From Nonomuraea jabiensis (GTDB taxonomy: Bacteria; Actinomycetota; Actinomycetes; Streptosporangiales; Streptosporangiaceae), in the NCBI RefSeq assembly GCF_014204795.1, contig NZ_JACHMB010000001.1, positions 12,676,501 through 12,740,500 of the forward strand: DNA of 64,000 bases, given 5' to 3'. The number at the start of each line of letters is the position of its first letter. Within the stretch, counting starts at the first letter, position 1. The notes below the pieces were generated by a model. It saw only the letters and a list, made by a program, of their open reading frames with translations, was not told the origin of the DNA and made no database searches. Positions 53,091 to 61,381 of this stretch are shown piece after piece. A program made the translations under genes and the position numbers.

Positions 53091-53390
53091 TCAGGCGGCG
53101 CACTCCCGGCATACCTGCTGGCCGTTCTTCTCGGAGGCCAGCTGGCTACGGTGGTGCACCAGGAAGCAGCGCGAGCAGGTGAACTCGTCGGCCTGACGGG
53201 GGATCACCCGCAGCGAGAGCTCTTCGTTCGACAGATCCGCACCGGGCAGTTCGAGCGACTCGGCCAGGTCGGTCTCGTCGATGTCGATGCTGCCGGACGA
53301 CTTGTCGGTGCGCCGCGCCTGCAACTCCTGGAGGCTGTCTTCCCCCAGGTCGTCGTCTGTCTTGCGTGGGCTGTCGTAGTCGGTAGCCAT
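53091..53390 (-). CDS. DUF4193 zinc-ribbon-like protein
   Basis: 99 residues. A strongly acidic N-terminal half (DDDLGEDSLQELQARR, DIDETDLAESLELPG) precedes a C-terminal CSRCFLVHHRSQLA with a second CREC pair, giving a Cys4 zinc ribbon. The DUF4193 family is almost universal in actinobacteria (Rv2699c-like) and its function is unknown. An interaction with RNA polymerase or the ribosome has been suggested by the zinc ribbon, but this is inference. Confidence 0.88.
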   Translation of the reverse strand: MATDYDSPRKTDDDLGEDSLQELQARRTDKSSGSIDIDETDLAESLELPGADLSNEELSLRVIPRQADEFTCSRCFLVHHRSQLASEKNGQQVCRECAA

Positions 53391-53710
53391 TGTGCTTACT
53401 CCATCCCCCTCATCTATATGTCCTCGCGCTCATCGCGCGTCTTCTAACGTCCAGGAAGCCCATCTTGTGCCCGTTCCGCCGGGGAGATTTCCCATCGGTA
53501 CCCCGCGGGAACGGACGACGAACCTCCCAACACGTCAGGGCCTGCTGCCGTCGGCAATGGTTAGCCAAATATGGCGAAACCCACAGCCTTGGCGCCATGC
53601 ACCACCGTGTTCGACGGCACATCCAACCACATGTGCGGCGTGAATGAGACGCCCCCCACGCCTCAACACGGGCACCAACACACTGACGCGCGCGCCGGAG
53701 CAAGACGACC
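53391..53710. other. 320-bp intergenic region, no gene seen
   Basis: Lies upstream of the DUF4193 gene and downstream of the histidine kinase gene, both on the minus strand. Base composition is lower in GC than the flanks. It likely holds the DUF4193 promoter. Short frames on both strands are not protein-like. Confidence 0.5.
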
Positions 53711-55021
53711 TCAGCGTCTCGGGAGCCGAATGGTCACGACGAGCCCTCCACCGTCACGTGGCACAGCGGCCACATTTCCACCGTGAGCCTGAACCACCGC
53801 ACGAACGATGGACAGCCCGAGCCCCGATCCCTTCGCCGAATCCACGCGGTCCGCGTGGAGCCTCCTGAAGGGCTCGAACAGGCTGTTCACCTCGTACGCC
53901 GGGACATGCTGCCCTGTGTTGGCCACCTGAACAACCAAGGCACCGTCCGCCATTCCCGTCTGGATCCAGACTTTTCCGTTTTCGGGAATGTTGTACTTGA
54001 CCGCGTTCTCCAGGAGGTTGCTGACCGACCGCTCCAGGAGCACCGGGTCGCCTATGGTAGGCGCGCTGACCAGTTCGGCCGTCACGGTTACCCCGTGCTC
54101 CTCGGCGAAGGCCGTCACCTGTTCCACGGCCGTCTGGGCGACTTCCCGGACATCGAGCGGTTTGCGTACGGCGAGTTCGCGCTCGCTCCTCGCCAGCAAC
54201 AGCAGTCCCTCGATGAGCTTCTCGTTACGCGCGTTGACTTCGAGAAGGGTACGGCCGAGCGCTTTGAGATCCTCGGACGCCTCGGGATCGGACAGCGCGA
54301 TCTCCAGGACGGTCCGGTTAATCGTGAGGGGAGTTCGCAATTCGTGGGAGGCGTTGGCCACGAATCTGCGCTGGGTGTCGAAGGCGACGTTGAGCCGGGT
54401 GAGCATGGCGTCGAACGTGTCGGCCAGCTCCTTCAGCTCGTCGTTGGGGCCCTGCAGGTCGATGCGCTGGTGGGCCAGGGTGCTCTCCGACAGCTTGCGC
54501 GCCGTCGCCGTCATCTGGGCCACCGGCCGCAGCGCCCGGTCGGCCACGAAGTAGCCGATGATCAGCGCCAGGATGCCGACGCCCATCAGCGCGAGCAGGG
54601 AGTTGCCGAACAACGCGTCCCGCGCGCGCTGGATCGCCATCGCCTGCATGTTGTGCCAGGCGTTCTGGAGCTGCTCGTCCGCCGAGGGAGGCAGCCCCAG
54701 ATCGATGGTCGGCCAGGCCCAGGTGATCGCCGATCCGACGATCATGTAGACCGACGCCAGCAGCACGGCGGCCGCCATGAAGACGAGCGCGCCGTACGTG
54801 AGCGTCAGCCGCCACCGGATGCTGACCTTGGCGGGCAGCTCTCTCATCCGCTCCATCGGCGTGCGCTGGACCGGCGACTGCGCGGGCGGCGGCGGGCCGT
54901 CCCAGGCGGGCGGCCCGCTGGGTGGTGGCGCCTGCTGCACGCGCGTCGCCTTCCTCGCCGAATGCGGGCTGATCATCGGATGCGTCGGCCCTACCTGGAG
55001 CTCTTCCGACCTCTCCGTCAC
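53711..55021 (-). CDS. Sensor histidine kinase (HAMP, HisKA, HATPase)
   Basis: About 436 residues from GTG 55021, which overlaps the response regulator stop by 4 bases; ATG 54976 is an alternative. A Pro-rich cytosolic lead precedes two membrane helices (about residues 70-95 and 150-170) around an external sensor loop. A HAMP domain follows, then the H-box FVANASHELRTPLT, N-box NLLENAVKYN and G-box GSGLGLSIVRAVVQAHGG. The signal is unknown. It pairs with the OmpR-type regulator. Confidence 0.94.
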   Translation of the reverse strand: MTERSEELQVGPTHPMISPHSARKATRVQQAPPPSGPPAWDGPPPPAQSPVQRTPMERMRELPAKVSIRWRLTLTYGALVFMAAAVLLASVYMIVGSAITWAWPTIDLGLPPSADEQLQNAWHNMQAMAIQRARDALFGNSLLALMGVGILALIIGYFVADRALRPVAQMTATARKLSESTLAHQRIDLQGPNDELKELADTFDAMLTRLNVAFDTQRRFVANASHELRTPLTINRTVLEIALSDPEASEDLKALGRTLLEVNARNEKLIEGLLLLARSERELAVRKPLDVREVAQTAVEQVTAFAEEHGVTVTAELVSAPTIGDPVLLERSVSNLLENAVKYNIPENGKVWIQTGMADGALVVQVANTGQHVPAYEVNSLFEPFRRLHADRVDSAKGSGLGLSIVRAVVQAHGGNVAAVPRDGGGLVVTIRLPRR

Positions 55022-55671
55022 AATTTGTACCCAACCCCGGGCACAGTCTCGATCACCTGAGGCTCGCCCAGCTTCTTCCGCAGCGTCATCATGGTCACGC
55101 GGACCACGTTCGTGAAGGGATCGATGTTCTCGTCCCATGCCTTGTCCAGCAGGTCCTCCTGGCTGACCACGGCGCCCTCGGCCCGCATCAGCTCCTCGAG
55201 CACCGCGAACTCCTTCTTGGTCAGCACGACCTCCTTGCCGTCGCGCTCCACCAGCCGCTTGCCCGGGTCGAGCCGGATGCCGGCGCGCTCCAGGACGGGC
55301 GGCAGGGCGGGCGCGGAGCGGCGGCCGAGCGCGCGCACCCTGGCGACCAGCTCGATGAACACGAACGGCTTGGCCAGGTAGTCGTCGGCCCCCAGGCCGA
55401 GCCCCTCCACCTTGTCGTCCACGTCGCCCGACGCGGTCAGCATCAGGATCCGCGAGGCGCTGCGCTGCTCCACCAGGCGACGGCACACCTCGTCGCCGTG
55501 GACGACCGGCAGGTCGCGGTCCAGCACGATCACGTCGTAGTCGATGTAGGAGGTCCGCTCGAGGGCGCCGCCCCCGTCGTAGGCGACGTCGACCGCCATG
55601 GCCTCGCGCCGCAGCCCGGTCGCGATCGCGTCGGCGAGCACCCGCTCATCCTCAACCACCAGCACCCGCAC
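55018..55671 (-). CDS. OmpR-type response regulator
   Basis: 217 residues from GTG 55671. Receiver: acidic VEDE at residues 6-9, phospho-acceptor Asp in YDVIVLDRDLPVVHGDEV, Thr and Lys in LTASG and YLAKPF. The winged-helix effector contains VVLTKKEFAVLEELMR, and ends VIETVPGVGYKL. The first gene of a two-gene operon with the kinase. The 235-base upstream region (55672-55906) has no other gene and must hold its promoter. Confidence 0.95.
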   Translation of the reverse strand: MRVLVVEDERVLADAIATGLRREAMAVDVAYDGGGALERTSYIDYDVIVLDRDLPVVHGDEVCRRLVEQRSASRILMLTASGDVDDKVEGLGLGADDYLAKPFVFIELVARVRALGRRSAPALPPVLERAGIRLDPGKRLVERDGKEVVLTKKEFAVLEELMRAEGAVVSQEDLLDKAWDENIDPFTNVVRVTMMTLRKKLGEPQVIETVPGVGYKL

Positions 55672-55906
55672 GCCTGATGCACCTCTCTCCGATTCTGGTC
55701 ACTCATTCTGTCCACAGCCTCGATAAGCGCACGGTAAGGCATGTTCAGAGGTGGGTGACCCCCGGTCAGGGAGAGGAGCAGAAAATTCATGTTTCGGGGT
55801 GCGACGGGCCGGGGTATGCCTGCGGGACACCCATTGCCCGGCCATCATCCGGCATTGGGCGTACTTCGCCCCACGAGCATGGATCGGACCCCAGAGAGTA
55901 GGTGAG

Positions 55907-56071
55907 ATGGGCGAGTTCACGACCACGATCGAACACCGCCTCGACCAGGCTTATAAGGGCCTTCGGGAGGCCCGTAGCGTCGGCGACGAATATCTCGCTG
56001 ACACGCTCACCGCCGAGATCGAGGACCTGCGCAGGCTGGCCGACGATCACGGCATCCCGTTGCCCCGCTGA
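55907..56071 (+). CDS. Small conserved actinobacterial protein
   Basis: 54 residues from ATG 55907 with AGGTGAG just upstream. The whole protein is a predicted helical hairpin: FTTTIEHRLDQAYKGLREA and DTLTAEIEDLRRLADDHG. Similar small, acidic proteins occur in many actinomycetes without known function. It is convergent with the inositol monophosphatase gene. Confidence 0.7.
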   Translation: MGEFTTTIEHRLDQAYKGLREARSVGDEYLADTLTAEIEDLRRLADDHGIPLPR

Positions 56072-56117
56072 TCAAGCGCGGACGGCCGGAGCCCCCGGGG
56101 GCTCCGGCCGTTCGCGT

Positions 56118-56906
56118 TCAGGCGTCCCGTTCCGGGTTCTGCGCCGCCAGCAGGTCGTGCAGTTCCTCGAAGAGCCCCGGCGCCGCGCAGATCGCGAACT
56201 CCGGGCTCACCGGCCTGCCGTGCAGCCCTTCGAGCCTGGCGCCCGACTCGGTCGCCACCAGGCCGGCGGCGCCGTAGTCCCACGGGTTGATGCCGCGCTC
56301 GTAGTAGGCGTCCACGCGGCCGGCCGCGAGCGAGCACAGGTCGATCGCGCACGAGCCGCCGCGCCTGATGTCCCGCACCCGGGGCAGCACCGCCGCGACC
56401 ACCTGGCCCTGGACCGCGCGCCTGCTCACCCCGTAGCCGAACCCGGTCGCCACCAGCGCCTGCGCGAGCGGCACGCCCGTGTTGCAGCGCAGCCGCTCCG
56501 CGCCGAGCCAGGCGCCCTCGCCGAGTGCCGCGGTGTAGACCTCGCCGCGCGCCGGCAGGTTGACGACCCCGGCCACGACCTGGCCGTTCACCTCGACGGC
56601 GATCGACACCGCCCACTCCGGCAGGCCGTACAGGAAGTTCACGGTGCCGTCGATCGGGTCGACGACCCAGCGCACGTCCGAATCGCCGGGCTCCTCCCCG
56701 CCCTCCTCGCCGAGGATCCTGTCGCCGGGCCTGGCGGCCAGGATGCGCTCGCGGATGAGCTCCTCCGACGCCTTGTCCAGCGCGGTGACCACGTCGGTGG
56801 GGCTGGACTTGGTCTCGATCTCCTCCGACATCGTGGGCCGCTTGGCGAGCAGCATGTCGCCCGCCTCACGCGCGATGTCCTCGGCCAGTCTCAGGAAATC
56901 CGACAT
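56118..56906 (-). CDS. suhB: Inositol monophosphatase family protein
   Basis: 262 residues. Family motifs include the metal site GEEGGE, DPIDGTVNFLYG and the C-terminal WDYGAAGLVATESGA. It hydrolyses inositol-1-phosphate, for phosphatidylinositol and mycothiol-type pathways in actinomycetes, or a related sugar phosphate. The ATG overlaps the stop of the S9 peptidase by one base, so the two are co-translated. The symbol is given by family and position (Rv2701c-like). Confidence 0.92.
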   Translation of the reverse strand: MSDFLRLAEDIAREAGDMLLAKRPTMSEEIETKSSPTDVVTALDKASEELIRERILAARPGDRILGEEGGEEPGDSDVRWVVDPIDGTVNFLYGLPEWAVSIAVEVNGQVVAGVVNLPARGEVYTAALGEGAWLGAERLRCNTGVPLAQALVATGFGYGVSRRAVQGQVVAAVLPRVRDIRRGGSCAIDLCSLAAGRVDAYYERGINPWDYGAAGLVATESGARLEGLHGRPVSPEFAICAAPGLFEELHDLLAAQNPERDA

Positions 56907-58882
56907 CAGGCCACCGAGTCCGGACGCTTCCACTCCTCGCCGAGCACGTGCTGGGCGAGGAACGCGAACACGGTCTCGTACCAGGCGACGATGTTGCCCG
57001 GCTTGAGGATCCAGTGGTTCTCGTCGGGGAAGTACAGGAACTTCGACTCGACCTCGCTGCGCCGCAGGTCCCACCAGAGCCGCAGAGCCTCGCCGATCGG
57101 CACGCGGTAGTCCTTGTCGCCGTGGATGACGAGCATCGGGGTGGTGATCTTGTCGAGGGAGTTGTGCGGCGACAGGAGGTCGTACCGCTCGGAGCCGGGC
57201 TCGCCCATCTCGCGCTGCCAGTACATGGCGGCGTCGGTGGTGCCGGCGAACTGGTCGAGGTTCCACAGTGCCGCGTGGGTGACGATGGCCTTGTAGCGGT
57301 CGCTGTGGCCGGCGAGCCAGTTGGCCATGTAGCCGCCGTACGAGCCGCCCATCGCGCCGATGCGCTCGCGGTCGATGTCGTCCCTGGCCAGGGCCACGTC
57401 GACGATCGCATCGAGGTCGGCCTGGGTGCGCGGGCCCCAGTTGCCCCAGCCGCGGTCGATCATCTCCTGCCCGTAGCCGGTGGACAGGCACGGGTCCGGC
57501 ATGAGGACGGCGTACCCGCGCTGGGTCATGAGCCACACCTGCCAGCGCCACTGCCAGTCGTTCCACGAGGCCACCGGGCCGCCGTGGATCCACAGCAGGA
57601 ACGGCGCCGGCTCGTCGGCGGAGGCGCCTTCGGGCAGCGCGAGCCAGCCGCGGATCGTGGCGCCGTCGTCGGCGGTGGCGGAGATCTCGGTCAGCGTGCC
57701 CGGCACCTCGGGGCGCGGCGCGGGCGAGGGCAGGTCGATGATCTCGCCGCCGGCCACGTCGATCCTGGCCGGGCCGGGGGCGAGGGCGATGCCGCTGCGC
57801 AGCGCGTAGACGGAGGCGCCGTCGGAGGAGACGTTGAGCCCGGCGTACGCGGCGTCGTCCGGGGTGAGGCGGGCCGCCTCGCCGTCCAGCGGGACGCGGA
57901 AGACCGGGCGGCGGCCCTGGTGGTCGGCCACGATGTAGACGGCCGAGGAGTCCGGCGCCCACTCGATGTCCGAGGGGAACAGGTCGGGCGCGTACGCGCG
58001 GCCCTCGCCGGTGGCCACGTCGGCGATCCACAGCTCGACGCGCGCCGAGACCTCCAGCCCGGTGAACCGCTCGCGGGCGCAGGCCACCTTGGAGCCGTCG
58101 GGCGAGATCGCGAGGGGGCCCGTGAAGTCGAAGCCCTCCTCGGTGAGCACCGTGCGCCGCTCGCCCGTGGCCACGTCGATGGCCACCAGGTCGGTACGGC
58201 TCTCGCCCTTCGGCAGGTACGTGCGCCAGGTCGCGATCACCGTGGCGCCGTCCGGGCTCAGCTCGAACGAGGCGTCCCGCAGCGCCTCCCCCGCGTCGGG
58301 GGTCAGCTCGCGCACGTCCTCCAGGCGGTCGGCGCCGAGCCTGGCGGCGAACAGCCTGGTGCGGCCGGGACCGAGGTCGTGGTCCCAGAAGCGGACCGGG
58401 TAGCCCTCGTGCAGGATGGCGCTGATCCCGGCGTCCTTGCGGGCCTTGCGCCTGGCCTCGTCGGCCGCCTCCTCGCCGTCGAGCACATCGGAGGAGAACA
58501 CCACGACGTCGGCGGCCGTACGCACCGCGCCGATCCCGCCGGGGCGGCCGACCACCTGGCGGGCCTCACCGCCCGCGCGGGGCAGCAGCCAGAGCGCGGG
58601 CACCTCGTCGGAGGAGTCCTTGGCGGTCGGGTCGGGGCGGGCGGAGGTGAACAGCACGTCGCCCGCGGCCGTGAAGACCGCGGCCGACTCGCCCTTGGCG
58701 GAGCGGGTCAGCCGGTAGGGCTCGCCGTCGACCGGAATCGCCCAGAGCGCGGTGCCGTAGGACTTGCCGTCGGGGTTGAGTGACTGGACTGTGGAGATCA
58801 ACCTGGAGCCGTCAGGGGAGAGCTTCAGCGAGAGAACCCGGGGGATGGCCACGTAGTCGCGTATGTCATTGAATGCGCTCAC
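56906..58882 (-). CDS. S9 family prolyl oligopeptidase-type peptidase
   Basis: 658 residues from GTG 58882. An N-terminal beta-propeller (to about residue 390) precedes an alpha/beta-hydrolase domain with the nucleophile in GGSYGGYM (about Ser514), a later Asp region (VIHGDKDYRVP) and His in FPDENHWI. No signal peptide is seen, so it is cytosolic. It cleaves short peptides, as in acylaminoacyl-peptidase-like S9C enzymes. The operon continues with the inositol monophosphatase gene. One copy of a structured repeat lies just upstream of its start. Confidence 0.95.
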   Translation of the reverse strand: MSAFNDIRDYVAIPRVLSLKLSPDGSRLISTVQSLNPDGKSYGTALWAIPVDGEPYRLTRSAKGESAAVFTAAGDVLFTSARPDPTAKDSSDEVPALWLLPRAGGEARQVVGRPGGIGAVRTAADVVVFSSDVLDGEEAADEARRKARKDAGISAILHEGYPVRFWDHDLGPGRTRLFAARLGADRLEDVRELTPDAGEALRDASFELSPDGATVIATWRTYLPKGESRTDLVAIDVATGERRTVLTEEGFDFTGPLAISPDGSKVACARERFTGLEVSARVELWIADVATGEGRAYAPDLFPSDIEWAPDSSAVYIVADHQGRRPVFRVPLDGEAARLTPDDAAYAGLNVSSDGASVYALRSGIALAPGPARIDVAGGEIIDLPSPAPRPEVPGTLTEISATADDGATIRGWLALPEGASADEPAPFLLWIHGGPVASWNDWQWRWQVWLMTQRGYAVLMPDPCLSTGYGQEMIDRGWGNWGPRTQADLDAIVDVALARDDIDRERIGAMGGSYGGYMANWLAGHSDRYKAIVTHAALWNLDQFAGTTDAAMYWQREMGEPGSERYDLLSPHNSLDKITTPMLVIHGDKDYRVPIGEALRLWWDLRRSEVESKFLYFPDENHWILKPGNIVAWYETVFAFLAQHVLGEEWKRPDSVA

Positions 58883-58898
58883 TCAATCGAACCTACCT

Positions 58899-59018
58899 GT
58901 TCATAGCCTCACTCCGTGAGGCTGTGCTCGGTCGCCGGGGAGCCGTTGCCTTCCCTCGTCGCTCCGGTCGCTGCGCTCCCTGCGCTCCTCAGTCCAGGCA
59001 ACGGCGCTCCCTCGCTGC
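58899..59018. repeat. Structured repeat, copy 1 (upstream of hemH)
   Basis: A 120-base element with a short hairpin GCCTCAC-TCC-GTGAGGC (58906-58922) and a long one, GCCGTTGCCT (58942-58951) with AGGCAACGGC (58996-59005), around a 44-base loop rich in TCGCT words. It lies between the divergent S9 peptidase and hemH. It matches copy 2 over nearly its whole length. Confidence 0.85.
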
Positions 59019-59052
59019 AGAGACCGCCCGCACTCCTGAATACTGTGGTCAC

Positions 59053-60006
59053 GTGGGAACATACGACGCGTTGCTGGTTCTGTCGTTCGGCGGCCCCGAG
59101 GGGCCCGACGACGTGCTGCCGTTCCTGGAGAACGTCGTGCGCGGCAGGGGGGTGCCGCGCGAGCGGCTGCTCGAGGTGGCCGAGCACTACCAGGGCTTCG
59201 GCGGGGTCAGCCCGATCAACCAGCAGAACCGCGACCTGGTCGAGGCGCTGCGCCCGATCGCCGGCGTGCCCGTCTACTGGGGCAACCGCAACTGGCACCC
59301 GTTCGGCGAGGACACCGTCCGCCAGATGAAGGCCGACGGGGTCAGGAAGGCGGCCGTGTTCGCGACGTCGGCGTTCGCGGGCTACTCGAGCTGCCGCCAG
59401 TACTACGAGGACATCGCCAGGATCTCCGCCGAGGACGGCCCCGAGCTGGTCAAGATGCGCCACTTCGGCGACCACCCGGGGTTCGTGGCCGCGATGGCCG
59501 ACCACACCCGGGCGGCGCTCGAACGGCTCGGCCGCGACGACGCCAGGCTGGTGTTCACCGCCCACAGCATCCCCGTCTCCATGGCCGAGACCGCGGGCCC
59601 CTCCGGCGGCCTGTACGAGGCGCAGCTCCGCAGGAGCGCCGAGCTGGTCAGCCAGGCGCTCGGCCGCACGCAGCCGTGGGACCTGGTGTGGCAGTCGCGC
59701 AGCGGCCCGCCGCAGGTGCCGTGGCTGGAGCCGGACGTCTGCGACTTCCTGCGCAAGACGGACGCCCGTTCGGTCGTGCTGGTGCCGATCGGGTTCGTCT
59801 CCGACCACATGGAGGTCGTCTACGACCTCGACACCGAGGCCAGGCAGGTGGCCGCCGAGCTGGGGCTGCCCATGGAGCGGGCGGCGACCGCCGGCACGCA
59901 CCCGCGCTTCGTCCAGATGGTGCGCGAGCTGATGGACGAGCCCGAGCCCATCCCCTGCGCGCTCACGTGCTGCCCACCGCCCAGTGTTCATCGCCTCACT
60001 TCGTGA
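59053..60006 (+). CDS. hemH: Ferrochelatase (coproporphyrin-type)
   Basis: 317 residues from GTG 59053. Motifs: LVLSFGGPEGPDDVLPF, SAFAGYSSCRQYYEDI, the catalytic His in FTAHSIP, and WQSRSGPPQVPWLEPDV. The C-terminal cysteines (CALTCCPP) resemble those that bind a [2Fe-2S] cluster in actinobacterial enzymes. It inserts ferrous iron into coproporphyrin III, in the actinobacterial coproporphyrin-dependent heme pathway. The last five residues or so and the stop are supplied by a structured repeat, so the C-terminus differs from relatives. Confidence 0.95.
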   Translation: MGTYDALLVLSFGGPEGPDDVLPFLENVVRGRGVPRERLLEVAEHYQGFGGVSPINQQNRDLVEALRPIAGVPVYWGNRNWHPFGEDTVRQMKADGVRKAAVFATSAFAGYSSCRQYYEDIARISAEDGPELVKMRHFGDHPGFVAAMADHTRAALERLGRDDARLVFTAHSIPVSMAETAGPSGGLYEAQLRRSAELVSQALGRTQPWDLVWQSRSGPPQVPWLEPDVCDFLRKTDARSVVLVPIGFVSDHMEVVYDLDTEARQVAAELGLPMERAATAGTHPRFVQMVRELMDEPEPIPCALTCCPPPSVHRLTS

Positions 60007-60101
60007 GGCGGCTCGGTCGCTGAAGTCCGCCGCCTTCCTTCGTCGCTCTGGTCGCTACGCTCCCGACGCTCCTCAGTCCAGGCGGCGGCGCTCCCTCGCG
60101 G
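59986..60101. repeat. Structured repeat, copy 2 (over the hemH 3' end)
   Basis: A 116-base copy of the same element: short hairpin GCCTCAC-TTC-GTGAGGC (59993-60009), long stem CCGCCGCCT (60027-60035) with AGGCGGCGG (60080-60088), 44-base loop. Two consecutive stem pairs differ from copy 1 on both sides, keeping the pairing. It contains the hemH stop codon and could end both convergent transcripts. Confidence 0.85.
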
Positions 60102-60106
60102 CGCCC

Positions 60107-61297
60107 TCAGGCGTAAGTGCGGGCGTACGCGTCGGCGATCCCCATGACCTTGTTCACGTAGTCCCAGGAGTGGTTGTAGAACCAGATCGCCTTGCGTAGC
60201 TTCTCGCCGCCCTGGCCGGCGCCGTTGGCACACAGGTAGTTGGCGGCGCCGGGCACCGCGTCGTACGGGCTCCAGATGTCGGCCTTGCCGTCCCCGTCGC
60301 CGTCCACGCCGTAGTGCTTCCAGGTGGCGGGCATGAACTGCATGGGCCCGAGCGCGCCCGCGCTGGACGGGCCGTTGTTGCGGCCGTGGCTGCTCTCCAC
60401 CTGCCCGATCGCCGCCAGCACCGTCCACGACAGCCCGGGGCAGCGGGTGGCCGCCGCCTTGTACAGGTCCAGGTAGCTGCCCGGGCGGCCCACGTTCACC
60501 GTGGTCTGCGGCTTCTGTTGCTTAGGCGTACGGTGCGCCGCGTCCAGCATGACGACCTGCGAGCCCTTGCCGAGGACCTTGCGCACCCCCGACTCGCTGA
60601 TCTTGCCGGCCTTGCCGTGCAGCAGCACCGCCACCCCCGGCGCGAACCCCAGCGACCTGCCCAGATCCGCGCTCACCAGCCCGTCCACGCCCATGAGCCC
60701 GAGCGTGGCCGAGGCCGCCACGCGCAGGCGGGGACCGCCGTCCACCTGGTACATGCCGCCCAGGATCATCCCGAACCTGCGCATCGCGCCCGCGTCGGCC
60801 ACCAGCTCGCCCCTGGCCAGCGCGCTCCACACGGCGGGCTGATCGGCGACGGGCTGCGGCGTCCAGGAGCGGAAGTCGGCGGGGTCTACGGCCAGCAGGT
60901 TCAGGGCGGTGCCGGCCACCTTGACCGCGCCCGCGTCCACCACGGCCACCTTCTGCACGTACTTCAGCGCGCTGAGCGCGAACCTCGTGCTCTTCGGCAC
61001 CGCGCCCGCGGCGATGGCCAGCACGCGCGGCGGCGTCGCGGTGACCCCGGGGCCGCCCTGGCCGAAGTCCTTGACGGGCTCCTTGACCGGCGCGGCCGTG
61101 GGCACGAGCTGGTCGAGGCGGGGCGAGGGCTGCTGCGGCCGCTGCGTGGGCTTCCTGCGCACCGGCTCGTTCGCGGTTTTGACCAGGTCGTCGCCCAGGA
61201 TCACGACGACTCCGCCGGCCGCGGCCGTGACCACGAGCACGGCGGCGACCATGAGGATGACCGCACGCAACGAGGGAAGACCGGACACTCGGGACAC
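60107..61297 (-). CDS. Membrane-anchored lytic transglycosylase (SLT domain)
   Basis: 396 residues from GTG 61297 with GAGTGGG upstream. One membrane helix (LRAVILMVAAVLVVTAAAGG) precedes a Pro/Gln/Lys-rich linker, a middle domain of unknown type (about residues 85-260), and the C-terminal SLT domain with the catalytic Glu in GQVESSHGRNN, then SSAGALGPMQFMPATW and a Ca-like DGDGDGKADIWSPYDA. It cleaves peptidoglycan outside the cell, in wall growth or sporulation. Confidence 0.93.
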   Translation of the reverse strand: MSRVSGLPSLRAVILMVAAVLVVTAAAGGVVVILGDDLVKTANEPVRRKPTQRPQQPSPRLDQLVPTAAPVKEPVKDFGQGGPGVTATPPRVLAIAAGAVPKSTRFALSALKYVQKVAVVDAGAVKVAGTALNLLAVDPADFRSWTPQPVADQPAVWSALARGELVADAGAMRRFGMILGGMYQVDGGPRLRVAASATLGLMGVDGLVSADLGRSLGFAPGVAVLLHGKAGKISESGVRKVLGKGSQVVMLDAAHRTPKQQKPQTTVNVGRPGSYLDLYKAAATRCPGLSWTVLAAIGQVESSHGRNNGPSSAGALGPMQFMPATWKHYGVDGDGDGKADIWSPYDAVPGAANYLCANGAGQGGEKLRKAIWFYNHSWDYVNKVMGIADAYARTYA

Positions 61298-61381
61298 GTT
61301 AACCCACTCGCCCGCTAAATCACTTGCCATACGGACATACGGTGCGTCATGGTTACTTGGCTCAAGTAAGGGGGAAACGGC

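Noticed and set aside
53410..53703. Minus-strand frame of 97 residues in the 320-base gap
   Set aside because: Arg/Trp/Cys-rich with no family likeness, no ribosome-binding site; composition does not fit coding DNA here.
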